This document shows positions 11,886-23,677 of a DNA stretch of 64,000 bases, piece by piece. Where the stretch lies: the NCBI GenBank assembly GCA_039545295.1, contig BCIK01000031.1, positions 248,001-312,000 on the forward strand. The letters are read 5' to 3'. The first letter of the stretch is position 1; the number at the start of each line of letters is the position of its first letter. Source of the stretch: Udeniomyces pyricola. Lineage: Eukaryota; Basidiomycota; Tremellomycetes; Cystofilobasidiales; Mrakiaceae. Made by a program: the position numbers and the translations under genes. The notes beneath the pieces are model-generated. The model did no database searches and was not told the origin of the DNA. It saw only the letters and a program-made list of their open reading frames with translations.

Positions 11886-13343
11886 CTACTTGAGCTCCGC
11901 AATCTTCTCGCTCGCCTCGCTCTTACCCATACCATCATGGTTGGAGACGGCGCCATCGCCGTTCTTCTTCTCGAGCACAGCGAGGTAGCCAAGTTGCTTT
12001 TCCGTTGCAGGCTCGTCACCCGTCGCCTGCATATCGAAGGGAAAGCGACGAGACGAGGAAGGGAGCCAATATACAGACGAGGAGGAAGAAGAAGACATCG
12101 GACAACAACATCGTCAGCACCAATCAAGTAACTCCCTGTGACCGCCCAGAAGATTCGAGAAGGACGTTTTGGATAGCAATCCTGAACGCACCCAAGTCTC
12201 GGGGTGGGCAAGATGATCATCCGCTGGAGTCTCGGTACTTGGGAGGTTAGGCACCTCCTTGGGAGCATCTGCGGTCGAGAGATCCTTGGGAGCTGCTTCG
12301 GCATCGGTCTTGACCTTTTTCGTCGGAGGAGCAGAGGTGGTGGGTTCCTCTTTCTCGTTGGCATCGCCATTCACGGCAGGCGTGGTGGCTTTGGCGGAAT
12401 CGGCATCAGCGGGAGAAGCGTTCTCGTCCGTCTTTGCGTCGGCCTCGGCGTCGGCAGGCGTGGGCTCTTCTGCTTTCGTCTCGCTCTCGCCCGATTTGGG
12501 CTCGGAGGCTTCGGTAGCAGAGTCAGTGGTGGAAGATGAGGTGGTGGTAGTAGAAGCAGGAGCAGTCTCTTGGTCGTCTCGCTTTCGCTTGGGCGCAGGG
12601 GGCGCAGCCGCACCGGGGGCTTCGACCTCTTCTTGAGGAATGACCTTGCCGTGCTTGAGACCGTCAATAACCTATTTATCCACAAAAGACACACAAGCCA
12701 GTGGAATGGTTCAGGTACGAATGGAATGATTTGTTACAAGGCAGGATGAGGCAGAGGGAGAAGGAAAGGGAAAGAGCACAGAGTCAGGTTTGGTTTCGAC
12801 GCGACGACGCGTTCTTCCACTTTCGCGTCGACGAGCTCTCGCGCGTCGACGCGGTTGGAGGGAGAAGAGGGGGAGGGGCGGGTCGAGAGGGACCGAGACT
12901 GACCTCGCTCGCCTCGCTTTTGCCCATCTTTTCCTTTCTCTCCTCGCCAACGTCGAGACCTTTTTGCTTCTCAAGCACTTCGATGAATGAGATTTGCTTG
13001 CCCGTCGCTTGGTCGGCGCCGGTGGCCCACCGTTCGGGGTGGTTCACTGCGATTAGCGAGATCATTCAGGAAAGCGGAACCCACATGCGCATCCATCCCA
13101 ACGCATGTAACAAGAAGAGAATGGCAAAAGACAACAGAGTATCAGATCTTGAGAACATGTAGGATCAAGCTCCGAAGAAAAAAGAGCGAAAGAGTTCTCT
13201 GAGAGACGAGGTGGGAGAGAAGAGGAAGAGAAAGGTGGATGTTGGATTGGGAAAGAGGACGTACGGTGATCGGGCGAGAGGGGAGGGTTATCTGCCTGTT
13301 GTGGAGCCGAAGTCGCGGTGGAATCCTTGGTGGGAGTAGACAT
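11886..13343 (-). CDS. Protein with two DUF3072-like repeats flanking an acidic linker
   Basis: Four exons close exactly in phase: 13343-13265, 13046-12904, 12671-12192 and 12026-11886 (donors GTACGT, GTCAGT, GTGCGT), giving 280 residues. Two copies of one motif are visible. Copy 1 (about residues 28-90) runs HPERWATG, ATGKQISFIEVLEKQKG, then KMGKSEASEVIDGLKHG. Copy 2 (about 230-280) runs HPETWATG, ATEKQLGYLAVLEKK, then GMGKSEASEKIAELK. This Q..YL..L / SKAEAS..I..LK pattern is what I know from the DUF3072 family, whose function is unknown. Between the copies lie about 130 residues rich in Ala, Glu, Ser and Thr with two basic patches (PKRKRDD and PPTKKVKTD) that look like nuclear localisation signals. 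Each repeat is split by an intron, at different points. The gene is divergent from the stress gene Grg1. A nuclear, possibly nucleic-acid-associated role is inference only. Confidence 0.85.
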
Positions 13344-14109
13344 GTTGCTGGTGTGGATGGGGAAGGATGAGCTGGAACGAAGAGGGAGATGGTGGAAAGT
13401 GACAAGGAGATCAAGATGAAGATTCACGAGAGGAGGACAAGCGTCTCGAGGCTAGTTTGGTTCGCAGGCTGTGCACAGCTGTAACAGACGTGACTGCAGA
13501 GCGCGTAGAGCCTTGACGTCATGACTCTTCCAGGCTCTCTGGTCGCTCTGCCTCTCTTCCAGTTCTTCCTCCTCATCCGGACGCTATTGATCCATACTTT
13601 TGGTCACCTTCTTCGTTCCCGATTGGGTACAATGTCCTTCAACCGCATAACTGTCGACTTCCCCTCCTGAAAACATCCATGCTTGGTAGGCGGTAATATA
13701 TGTCGATGAGGAAGCTGGTGGCTGACATCGATCAGTACGTACTGCGTGCTTTAAGGCCTACTGGACGAATAAAGCCTGGGTCGCGTATGACGTCGTGATT
13801 CGCCTGTGGCCTCGCTGGCATCTTTTGGCTGACCCTTTAAATAGTGGTTTCCCCCCTGCTTTCCCTCTCTACCCAACAACCACTCTTATCACTCCTCTTG
13901 TCAGTACAATCACCCTCTATTTTCCCCATCTTTGGTCCACTTTTCCATCCAGTTTGCCCTCGTGTCGTCCGTCATTAACCAGCAAGCTCATCCCTCTCGC
14001 TTCCTTATGTTTCCATCTCTCCACCCGGCCCCCGTCCCGCCCCTATTTTTTGCCATCTCATCAGTCACTCAACTTTCCACCCCACCCAAACCTCAACTCA
14101 TCTCTCAAT
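13344..14109. promoter_or_regulatory. Divergent promoter of the DUF3072-like gene and Grg1
   Basis: The 766-base region separates two divergent start codons. Toward Grg1 it holds a TATA-like TTTAAATA at 13836-13843, followed by a C-run with CCCCT (13853-13857), the reverse complement of the fungal stress element AGGGG; a second CCCCT lies near 13662. A long CT-rich leader precedes the Grg1 ATG, typical of strongly expressed fungal genes. Control through these elements is inference. Confidence 0.4.
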
Positions 14110-14536
14110 ATGGATACCAGTTAGTTTTCCCATCCTCATCCTTGCTTGGTCCTCTTACAATGGACAATCATTAGCACAGCCGCTGACTGACTGGTAATCC
14201 GTATCTTGCCACTTGTTCCCCCCTTCAGTCAAGAACGCCGCCAACTACGTCGCTGAGACCGTCCAGGGTGCTACCGCCACTGCCTCTAAGGAGGGAAACA
14301 AGGAGGTCGCCAAGGACTCCAACGCCTCCATCGGCACCCGTCTCTCGTCTGCTGGTGACGCCCTCGGAGACAAGGTACGCTGACCCATCTATCAGTGGAC
14401 ACTCTCCTTATCTTTGCTTACCTTCACATGTTTTCATACTCATCATGGCTCCATCTTTCCTTCTATCATCAACCTTCGCTAGGCTTCCGAGACCTCCCAC
14501 AACGCTCAGGCTGAGGGACACAAGTCCGCCATCTAA
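14110..14536 (+). CDS. Glucose-repressible / clock-controlled stress protein (Grg1/CCG-1 type)
   Basis: Three exons, 14110-14119, 14229-14374 and 14483-14536, encode only 69 residues. The protein starts MDTIKNAANYVAETVQGA and continues with SKEGNKEVAKDSNASIGTR, SSAGDALGDKASET and a His/Lys-ending tail (EGHKSAI). This is the typical layout of the small fungal Grg1/CCG-1 family, whose transcripts rise on glucose starvation, stress, light or the clock in Neurospora; the molecular role is unknown. It is hydrophilic, with no signal peptide or membrane segment, and probably intrinsically disordered. The first exon carries just ten coding bases. The small size, CT-rich leader and TATA-like box fit a highly inducible gene. 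Identification is strong on length and the N-terminal signature. Confidence 0.93.
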
Positions 14537-15355
14537 ACGGCCGCTTCTCCCCCATATAAATTAAACAACGTCCTGACTCTCACGATTTATGACCCACTGT
14601 ATCATCTACAAAATACGTTTCTATCTCAGAAAGCTTGAGCGAAATACTTTTCACGAGAGAGAACGTACACGAGTTCAGAGAAATGATACAGACTAGATAC
14701 GAAGAAACAAAAAAAAAGAAGAAAAAAAAAGAAGAAAAAAAAAAGAAAAAAAAACACGCATGACTGCGATGGACGTACGTACGTGTCAATCAGCGCGTAC
14801 TTCAGTCACTCCACTTCGGCTAATTTCGGCCCATCCAACGCTTCTCGTGTGTTTTCTTGCAGCTGCGTATGGTATCATGTATAACGCGTACGCATCCAAC
14901 CAGCAGTCTAGTTCATCAGATCTGCCAACAACGGCTAGCCGCCTCTCAAGCCCATCTAAAGGTATGATATGTATTGTTAGACCTCTGATCTGCATCTGAC
15001 TGCGTGTGAGCTTGCTCAATTAAGCGGTCAACGTACAGAGCAAATCGATTACTAATCAGATCTTTGTACTAGGACGTACGTTTTCCTGACGACGTACTAT
15101 GGCTGTCTGTCGCAAAGTTTGATACGCGCGGCAAACGAGGCCGGATGCATTTATGTATGTTGAACGGGAATCTGATAGGACGAATCTCCCAGTACGTTAC
15201 AGTCGTTCGATCAAACCTCGACAACTCTTTGCCCCTTCGATTCCCCCGGCCCTTCCCTGGCCACGAGCAAATCGTCCCCTCGCCCCGTTCATCCCTCCAG
15301 CTACCTTGATAGCCCTGTCTCTCGACCCAGAAAACTCTTTCTTTCCGTTCGAACG
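14537..15355. other. Intergenic region between Grg1 and the prolyl oligopeptidase
   Basis: It contains the Grg1 3' region with an A/G-rich tract (14700-14757) and the upstream region of the next gene, with several ACGTACGT-type palindromic motifs (for example near 14773, 15071 and 15091). No gene is supported. Confidence 0.5.
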
Positions 15356-18300
15356 ATGATCTACCCAGCGGTCCGCAACGATGGCACTGTCGACGTCCTC
15401 TTTGGTTGTCGAGTCGAGGTGCGGCTACGTTCATCGAGCTCGTGCCGTACGCCAGATTTCCCACCAAGAATGAGGGTATACTTGAAAGCTGACCTAGCCT
15501 TCGGTCGTTCGCTCATATACGGCTCCCCATCTTTCTCTGGTCGCAGGATCCATATCGGTGCGGCTGCTACCACTGGTCATCTTCACAGTCTCTCTCCCCC
15601 TCTCGGCGTTGGCCGCTATGCTGTGCAGGACTAACGTTCACATCCTTCATTTCTCCCTGAATTTGGTCTGATCTATACTGGATTGTGCTGACGCTCTTCA
15701 GTCATCTCGAAGATCCCTTTGCTGATGAGACCCGCGCGTTTGTTGCGGCCCAGAACGCCGTTCGTCTCGTCCAACGATCATGGTAGAATGTTTTGACTTG
15801 AACCTCTAACAGGTTACGATCTTCTTCTTAATTTGTACTTCATCTTCACCTGATCGTTACTCATGTGCAGCTCGTAGACCCATACCTTGCCACCTTGCCT
15901 AAATCATCGAGAGATACATTGAAGAGCACTCTCTCCTCCCATACGACCTACTCAACGATTGCCGAATTCACTCTCGCTCCTGATGGGCGTTACTACTGGC
16001 TCGCCAAGGGCAGTGCCCCTCAACCTATCCTCCGTCGAATTGCGAAGACATCAGCGCTTGATGACCCCCTATCGTGTGCGTTCCGGGAAGATATGGGCGA
16101 GGTCTTTTTCAACGTCAACGATTGGAGTAAGGACGGTCAAGGAAGCGCCTCGAGCGCATGGTCAAGCTTCAGCAAAACGGGCAAGTTCTTCGCCACGACC
16201 ATTTCTCAATCTGGGTGAGTAACGATTCAGCCTGACAACTGCACCGGTAATGAGACCGACCTCCTCAGTGGGCGCTCGTGGGGACATTGCACGCGTTGTT
16301 TGGCCTGGGCTGGACTAACTAACTTACCTTCCTCGTACGCTTGATGACATGCAGATCGGATTGGCAAACGGTTCTCATTTTTGACACCGAGACTAAGAAG
16401 CAAGTTGACGAGGAATTAGTTGCGGTCAAATTCACTTGGCGTCTCGAATGGCTCGGAGACGAGGTATGTGCCGAAGAGCGACGAGATAGATGGCAGTCGA
16501 TCGCGAGCTAGACTAGACGAGGAACTTTCGTCTCTTGTCGAGAGCGATACCAGTCAATGCTTTCAGACTCACGTTTTCTTCTCCTTACTCTCGTTTTCTA
16601 GGGATTTGTTTACAAGACATTGCCCCCAAAAGACCTGGATGATACTTCTGGTAAGGATCGACGATTAATATCCCCTATCCTCGATATCTTCAGGCTTACT
16701 GCACATACCCAGTAGCATTGTTTGACGGCATCACGCATTCGTTGAATTTCCCATAACGTAAGCTTGACTGACCATGTGTTTTTTTTGTCGTTGCTGTGGA
16801 TTGTTGATAGCCGAAGGAGGCTTCCAATCCAAAATACACTACATCGGCACGCGTCAGGTCCGTCACCCGGCCTTTTTTTTTCTTATACCTCTGTCTCGGA
16901 AACGTACCTCGCAATGGTCGCGTAGCTTCGAGTGTTACGGCTGGTACAATCAGTCTGATCCGTCTTTACTCTCTTCTTCATGTGTGAGGTTCGTACATTT
17001 GTTATGATAGGTTGATGATGTCGTCGTTTGGGACGATAGTGCCCACCCTCAGCATTCTGTACTTCTCCCCACCGTATCTGCTGACGAAAAATGGCTTGTC
17101 TTCGACATATTGTACGTGCCATCAGCCATGAACAAAAAACTATTTAAAAAAAAAACTTTCACCCTGCTCTCGGTCTTGATTCTTCCAGCTCTGTCTGGAT
17201 TCAGGCTCCAAGAACTGAAGCTGACCTTTGCCTCATCACGTTGGATTATCGACTGCCTCTTCTCCGAACCATCTCATCAGCCGATCAACCGATCCAGTCA
17301 TCAAGCTCCTAGTTACCGGTCTTGAGGGTCGTTTGGGTCCAGACGGTAAACGTTTCACGGAACGCCCTCAGTGGACGCTCATGCAGAGGGAAGAGTTTGA
17401 CGCCAACTATCGATGTGAGTGAGACCGTAGTGAATCCGGTCCATCCTCTCCACTTTTGCTCTCATTGGATGTTTTTGGTTTGGTCGATCACCTGGTCATC
17501 TCGATCCTCGTGGTTCACGATTGTCATCGCCACTCACTGATACCTCCCGTTTTTTCCCTGCTGGACCTGATCCTCCTCGTGCAGACGTCACCACCACCTC
17601 AACCGGCACCTCTATTCTCCTCCAAACGCACGTGACTGAAACGCCAAACTCTCAGCTCCTGACGTGTACCTTTCCCAACCCGGCCTCATACGCGACGCTC
17701 ATTGCTCAAGATCCGACCGCAGTGATTGATCAAGCACATGCCATCGGAGGAGGGCTGCTCCTCGTCGTCTATGCTCGGGACGTGGGGCATGAGCTATGGA
17801 TCTTTCGAGAGGACGGCACGCTCGTGAGGCGAGTGAAAGATGAAGAGGTCTTGAAGGGCGGTGTCGTTCGTGGGTTCGTCAGGGGGAGGGACGCAGGCGA
17901 GTTTAGTTTGGAATGTGAGTTGACGCATCCATCGGCTTCTAGGCTTATTCTGGTCTCGTTGAAGCATCACCCGAGTCCGGGCGGTGCTTTACTGTTCTTT
18001 CCATTGACATGATCTTGAGCGCTTACTTCTGGTCCTCTTCCTCTCACTATCACGATCTGTTGTTTTCACCTCCGCCTTCGCCCACCCGAACCGACCCATG
18101 CGTTGTTGATCGTTACCTTGTGATCTCCTACGCATACGATGGCATCTACAGGCGAGAGCTACGTCTCGCCTCCGACCACTTTTCGTGGGATTGTCGAGGA
18201 GGGCGACGTTCGGTTCGCGTTGCTCCATGTCGCGAGAGTCGAAGGATGGGATCATCAAAAGTACACTCAGAACCAGGTAAGCGCCAATCCGCCATTGGTG

Positions 18301-20399
18301 TACTGTGGATCTAACTCAACCTCATTACATCGATCCGAGCTCTCCAAGAGCATTTCAAAGTTGTAACCTTGTCACTGATGTGACCGATCGCTTGCGGCAC
18401 TCATACACCTCGAAGATTTTTTTCCCCAGCTCAGATGGAACTCGGGTTCCGATGCACCTGTCGTATTCCTCCTCCCTCGACATGTCAAAGCCTCATCCCA
18501 TCTTGCTCTTTGGTACGTCACACGGCAAAGACACCCGTCGTATTTTCTCAAAAGAAGAGATTGAAGCCTTCAACTCACTCATTCTTTGCGCCTTTTGGGG
18601 TGATTTCTGCTCGATCACCTTTCTCTCGTTTCTTTCTTCTTCTTTCTTCTTTTTTTTCTGTGTCCTTTTTCTTCTATGTTCTGGGGTGTAGCTTATGGAG
18701 GATTTGCCTACTCTCAATTCCCAACCTTCAATCCGCTCTTCACTGCCTTTATCCGCTCTTTTGGTGGGATCCTCGCCGTCGCCAACATCCGAGGTGGCAA
18801 GGAATACGGGCTCGATTGGCATGCGTCCGCCATTCGAACCCGCAAACAGACAAGTTACAGCGACCTTATCGGGGCAGGAGAATGGTTGAGGACCCAGAAT
18901 TGGTGTGGAAAGATTACCGTTCATGGATCGAGTAACGGTAAGTGAGCGAGTGAGTGGGAGTCGAACCAAAAGTCGAGGCATGTCTGATGCCGATTAGGGA
19001 CTAGCTGTCTTTCTAATACCTTGTCAGATGAGAAGATGCGGACGATGAATTGCAGACGATGGCTGACCTCCTTCATAATCTTGTGCAATCATAACAGGTG
19101 GCCTACTTTGTGGTGTGGTATGCAACCAACGACCTGATCTCTGGGACGCGGCCCTACCTGAGTGAGTCCCCCATCTAGTTTTCAAAATATAACTCCCAGC
19201 TGCCATTTTCTGTTTTCCTCGTCCTTTTTGACGAAGCCTCTATCGCCTTCCTTTCTCGCCCAACTGACTTCATATGTGCTCCACTCTCATGTGCTTTTTT
19301 TTCGTTCTCGATCCGCTCCGCTCGGCCTGATGCTACGTACACCTCTTCTAAAAAAAAAAAAAAAAAAAAAAAACAGCGTGGGCGTGATGGATCTACTTCG
19401 TTTCCATAAATGGACCATGGGTAGCCTTTGGGTAGCCGAATACGGCGATCCCGACGTCGAAGAAGAGTTCACCGCATTGTGCAAAATCTCTCCCCTACAT
19501 AGTACGTTTGGTTTTCCATGTATCGCCTTAAATCATCATGGGACAGGCCAGTTGGGTTTGTACGGGGACATAAGTCATACTCAACGTCGTCGGTCTATGG
19601 TGCCCCTTGATGCGATCGTTTGATTCGTCCATGCAGATGTCCGATCAGTCTCAAACTACCCCGCCGTGTTGCTGACCACAGCCGAGGTAAGTTTCCTTTG
19701 ATCCTTCCTTAAAAAAGAACAAAAAAAACTAGGAAGTTTAGGATGGACGAGGTCTCATACGATAGTGTCTCAACCCAGCTTAATCGTTCTTAACATCTGA
19801 AAATTTACCATCGTACTCCCACACAGCATGACTCGCGTGTCATCCCTGGCCATACCCTCAAATTTGCAGCCACGCTCCAAGGTAAGTCAATCCCTTTGCT
19901 CCCTTCCACTCCCCTCACATCATCATCTCAATCACAAAACGACCTCTTTCGCCCTTCTTCCACAGCCGGTCATTTGTGGTTGACTACTCCAATTGAACGC
20001 CAGACTGATTTTCTCGTCGTTGTCGGTATTGTCAATCTGATTCGGAAATTGCTCACCCCTCTCTTTCTCTCTCCCTGCTTTTCTCTCTTTTTGCTTCACT
20101 GTTCCCCCCCTCCCCCTTCTCCCTCTTCTCTTCTCTCCTACCTGCTCGTTCGACATACCAGAGAAGATGCCTCGTAACAACCACCCAATGTACGTCATTT
20201 TCCCATGCATGACCTCTCATTACCCCTCACTTCATCTCCAACCCTCCTAATCCCCACCCCCGATCTCTTTCTCCACAGCTTCTGCAAGATCTTCACCGAA
20301 ACGGGTCATGGGATGGGTAAGACGACGGCCCAGCAAGTCGACGAAGGCGTCGTGAGGTTGACGTTCCTCGCGCTCTCCCTCGGACTCGAGATTCGCTAA
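15356..20399 (+). CDS. Prolyl oligopeptidase (family S9A)
   Basis: Nineteen exons close in phase to 718 residues, the usual length of the family: 15356-15418, 15547-15557, 15702-15759, 15871-16214, 16355-16463, 16602-16650, 16811-16857, 17011-17111, 17281-17414, 17585-17914, 18152-18276, 18416-18512, 18692-18937, 19098-19161, 19377-19501, 19637-19686, 19827-19881, 20162-20189, 20279-20399. The enzyme cleaves short peptides after proline. The beta-propeller spans about residues 75-440 (for example SDWQTVLIFDTETK, IHYIGTRQVDDVVVW); the alpha/beta-hydrolase part has LFGAYGGFAYSQFPTF, NIRGGKEYG and NQRPDLWDAALPDVGVMD. Catalytic residues are Ser570 (GSSNGG), Asp653 (HDSRVIPGH) and His689 (ETGHGMGK). 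No signal peptide, so cytosolic. Oddities: DPYRHLEDP instead of DPYRWLEDP, GSSNGG instead of GGSNGG, an 11-base exon, and one AAG acceptor at 18415. Confidence 0.93.
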
Positions 20400-20632
20400 A
20401 CAAGATAGAAAAGAAAAAAAAAGAAGAAAAAAAAACATGACTATAGCATACGTTGGGTACGACGTCTGGTACGTGTTAGGTCAATGATTCGGCGGAGAGA
20501 GAGAAGTTGGTTGATGAGGGAATGAGGAGAACCTCTGTTATCCACGTTTGTAACCTCTGGGGTAGATCTCTCTTGTATATGGATGGATATCTTTGGTTTC
20601 TCTTTCTCTTGCATATTCTTTCCTCTCTCTCT

Positions 20633-20663
<31 letters not shown>

Positions 20664-20679
20664 TCTCTGAGAACATCGA
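20400..20679. repeat. Short convergent intergenic with a 28-base poly-C tract
   Basis: The 280 bases between two convergent stop codons hold an uninterrupted run of 28 C (20633-20660) after a CT repeat. The tract lies in the 3' region of both genes. No gene is present. Confidence 0.85.
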
Positions 20680-23638
20680 TCAATTCTTACTCGGGCCGGT
20701 GGGCCGAGTCGACTTCAAGTTGCAGCTGCCGCCGGAGATGGTTCGACCTTCTCGCTTCTCCATCAACCTTTCGACTCTAGCCGCGTACTGATCGATCCCT
20801 CCTGGGATCTGAACGACTTTCGTCTTACCCACCATGAAGACGGTCCCAGGTCGACGTCGACGCCGTCCGGCGTGGTTTAAATCGAGATTATCGTCGTCGT
20901 CGTCGTCTTCGTCGTCCTCGCAGTTGGAATCGGAGGTCTCTCCATCGACGGCTCGGGGACGAAGCGGACTGAGTTCGATCACGCTCTTTGCAGCCGAACG
21001 AAAAAAAAAAGAAGAAGAAGGAGAAGAAAAACAGAGAGAGAGAGAGAAGAGACAGGTCAGTTTCCCTATAAATTAAGCAAAGAAGAAGGAGGAGAAGAAA
21101 GTATATATTCTTAAGGCGACATCGACCGCTTCCGGTGGTGGTAAGACCAGATACAAAATCCAATCAAAGCGCGAAAAAAGAGAAGGTTGAGGAGGGAGGA
21201 GGGGAGAGAATGCTCTTTCTCTCATCCATCTTACCTTGCAGAAGTAGCGATCGTGGGTGATGAGGACGATGGCGCCCGCATAGTCGCGCAGGGCACTGGC
21301 AAAAGCTTGGATCGTCGGGAGATCAAGGTGCGTAGTTACCTCGTCGAGGAGCCTTTTTTTTAAAAATAAAAAAAAGAGGGGGAGGTAGAAACAGGAGAAG
21401 GCAGCAGAAAGAAGAGAGAGAAAAGTGAAGGGTACAGAGAGTACGTTGGCGCCGGAAAGGGAAGCAAAGTCAGACAAAGTTAGTAAACTCGAAGTCGTGG
21501 CAGAGCTTGACATTCAGATGGTCTACATCCAGATGGCCTGCATTTAGTCATCAGGGCTTACAATAGAGATGGTGGGTGGGCAACGAGAAGGCTGAACGCC
21601 AGTCGAACCTACAACAAACGAAAAGGAAAGAATCAACACGATTGACAAATCAGATCAGCCCGCCATTGTTTAGACTCAGTGGACCAGCGACCAGAGTAAG
21701 GTTTTGCATAGTGTTGTTCGGACGACGCAACACAAGAGAGAGAGGAAGAAACCGAAGAAGGAAAACAAAAAGAGTTGATCACAAGCGCTTACCTTTTGCC
21801 CTCCACTCAGAGCACTCACAGGTACGACGGCCGTCTTACCCGTCAACCCAACTGCCGAAAGCTGAGCTCTCGCCTGACCTTCCTCCATCTTCTCGCCTTT
21901 ACTTTCGAAATGTTCCAGGTAATATTGCAGAGCGGTGATGGGTTTCCCCTTGACGGCTCGAGCGAGCTCTTCTACGCTATGCTGACCAAAGTAGCCCGTT
22001 TTGGCCAACGGGTGATGGGTAATCTGACCCGAGTACGGTCTGTGGGTCGGCGAGGACGTCATGAGTTCGGCGAGGGTCGATTTACCTTGACCGTTTGCAC
22101 CGACGAACGCGTAACGACCGCCTTGTTCGATGGAAAAGGATACGTCTTGGATGACGGCCTGCTTAGCACCCTTGTATTTGAACCCAACGTTTTGGAACGT
22201 GACTGAGGATTTCAAAGAGTACGTAGTTATAAGAGCGGATAAGGAGAAGAAACATGATGAAGGACCATAATTGACGAGACGACTCAGTGACCTCGAGTTC
22301 GTAACCCTTAAAAAAAAAGCGAGAGTCAACGTGTATCAATAGCTTACCGAGGTCTCCTGTCGTTCTCAGCGGCGAGGGATCGTATAGAGACAACTTGGCT
22401 GGTGGCTCTTTCCACACAGTTTCTAGTTCGGCTCGAGCCGTCAGGTGAAAGCCCTCTAGGTCCCGGTTCAACTTGAACCGACCTCCTTTGGCTGAGGTCT
22501 CGATACCCCAACGCTCATCGAGCCTATCAAAGCAAGACGGCAGGAATCGACAAAACGGAGCGCCAGTCAGAAAACAATGGAAGCCAAATGCATTCTGTTG
22601 CCGGTCGAAGGAAATTGAAGAGGAAAAAGAGAACACTCGTGACATACTTCTTTTGACGGCTTGACGCCATCTTCAACCTATCACAGCAAAGGACCCGAGA
22701 TGATTAACCGGTTATCTCTGTCTTTTGCTGTCTCAGCAAACCAATATACAGCTAACGCAATCGAGCCACTACTTTGCGTTGTAACTCACTTGTTATCGTC
22801 TCCGGATTGCTTTGCAGCCGCTTTGCCCTTCTGAATCGATGATTGAATCTATACACCAAAAAAATGCAAGAGTCTTGTCTCAGAACCGCCGTACAAACAG
22901 GTCAAGGGTAAGAAGACCCTTCCGGTGAAGAAAAAGAAAAGAAAAAGAGGTACAGCGACTGACGTGAGCTTTCTTTTTGGACATGGCCTGTTCGACGTTG
23001 GCGATACGCCGACGTTCTTTGCGTTCATGGATGTCGAGTTGATCAGGCGTACTGTCGTCCATTCACAAAGATCCCCCAAGCAAAGACGACCGAATGAGCG
23101 TGGAACACTCGGGAGCTAGGACCTGGACGAAGACTGAGAGGTCAACAATGTAGGAGAAAAGAATCCTTACCCTTCGAAATAATGAAGAGCCTTATTACGA
23201 ATGTAAATAGTCTCGTGCACGACGTTGGAGAGAAACACCTGGTCATGCGAGGTGATGACAACAGTGCTGTGATGGTCGTTAGTGAGGTAGCGTTCGAGCC
23301 AGAGAGTAGCCTCAAGGTCCTGTAGGTGCACCAATGAAGATCGAGATTGAGCGAGCTGTGAAGTAAACTACGGTCGATCTGGCAGGGCCACGAAGAATTA
23401 ATAGACGTACGAGGAAATTCGTCGGCTCTAACACCCAAAAGTACGACCACGTTCAAGACAATATCCAACCGGAAAGAGTTCTGTCAGTTTTCTTTCCTTG
23501 CCATTGTAGATCAGATGTCTTGTTTGCATGCATCTCACGCACCATCAAGCAACAAGACGTCGCTGTCGATCAGCAAGCCGCCAGCGAGAGCTGCGCGAGA
23601 TCTCCATCCGCCGGAAAGGTTCTTGAACGGTTCTGGTT

Positions 23639-23677
<39 letters not shown>

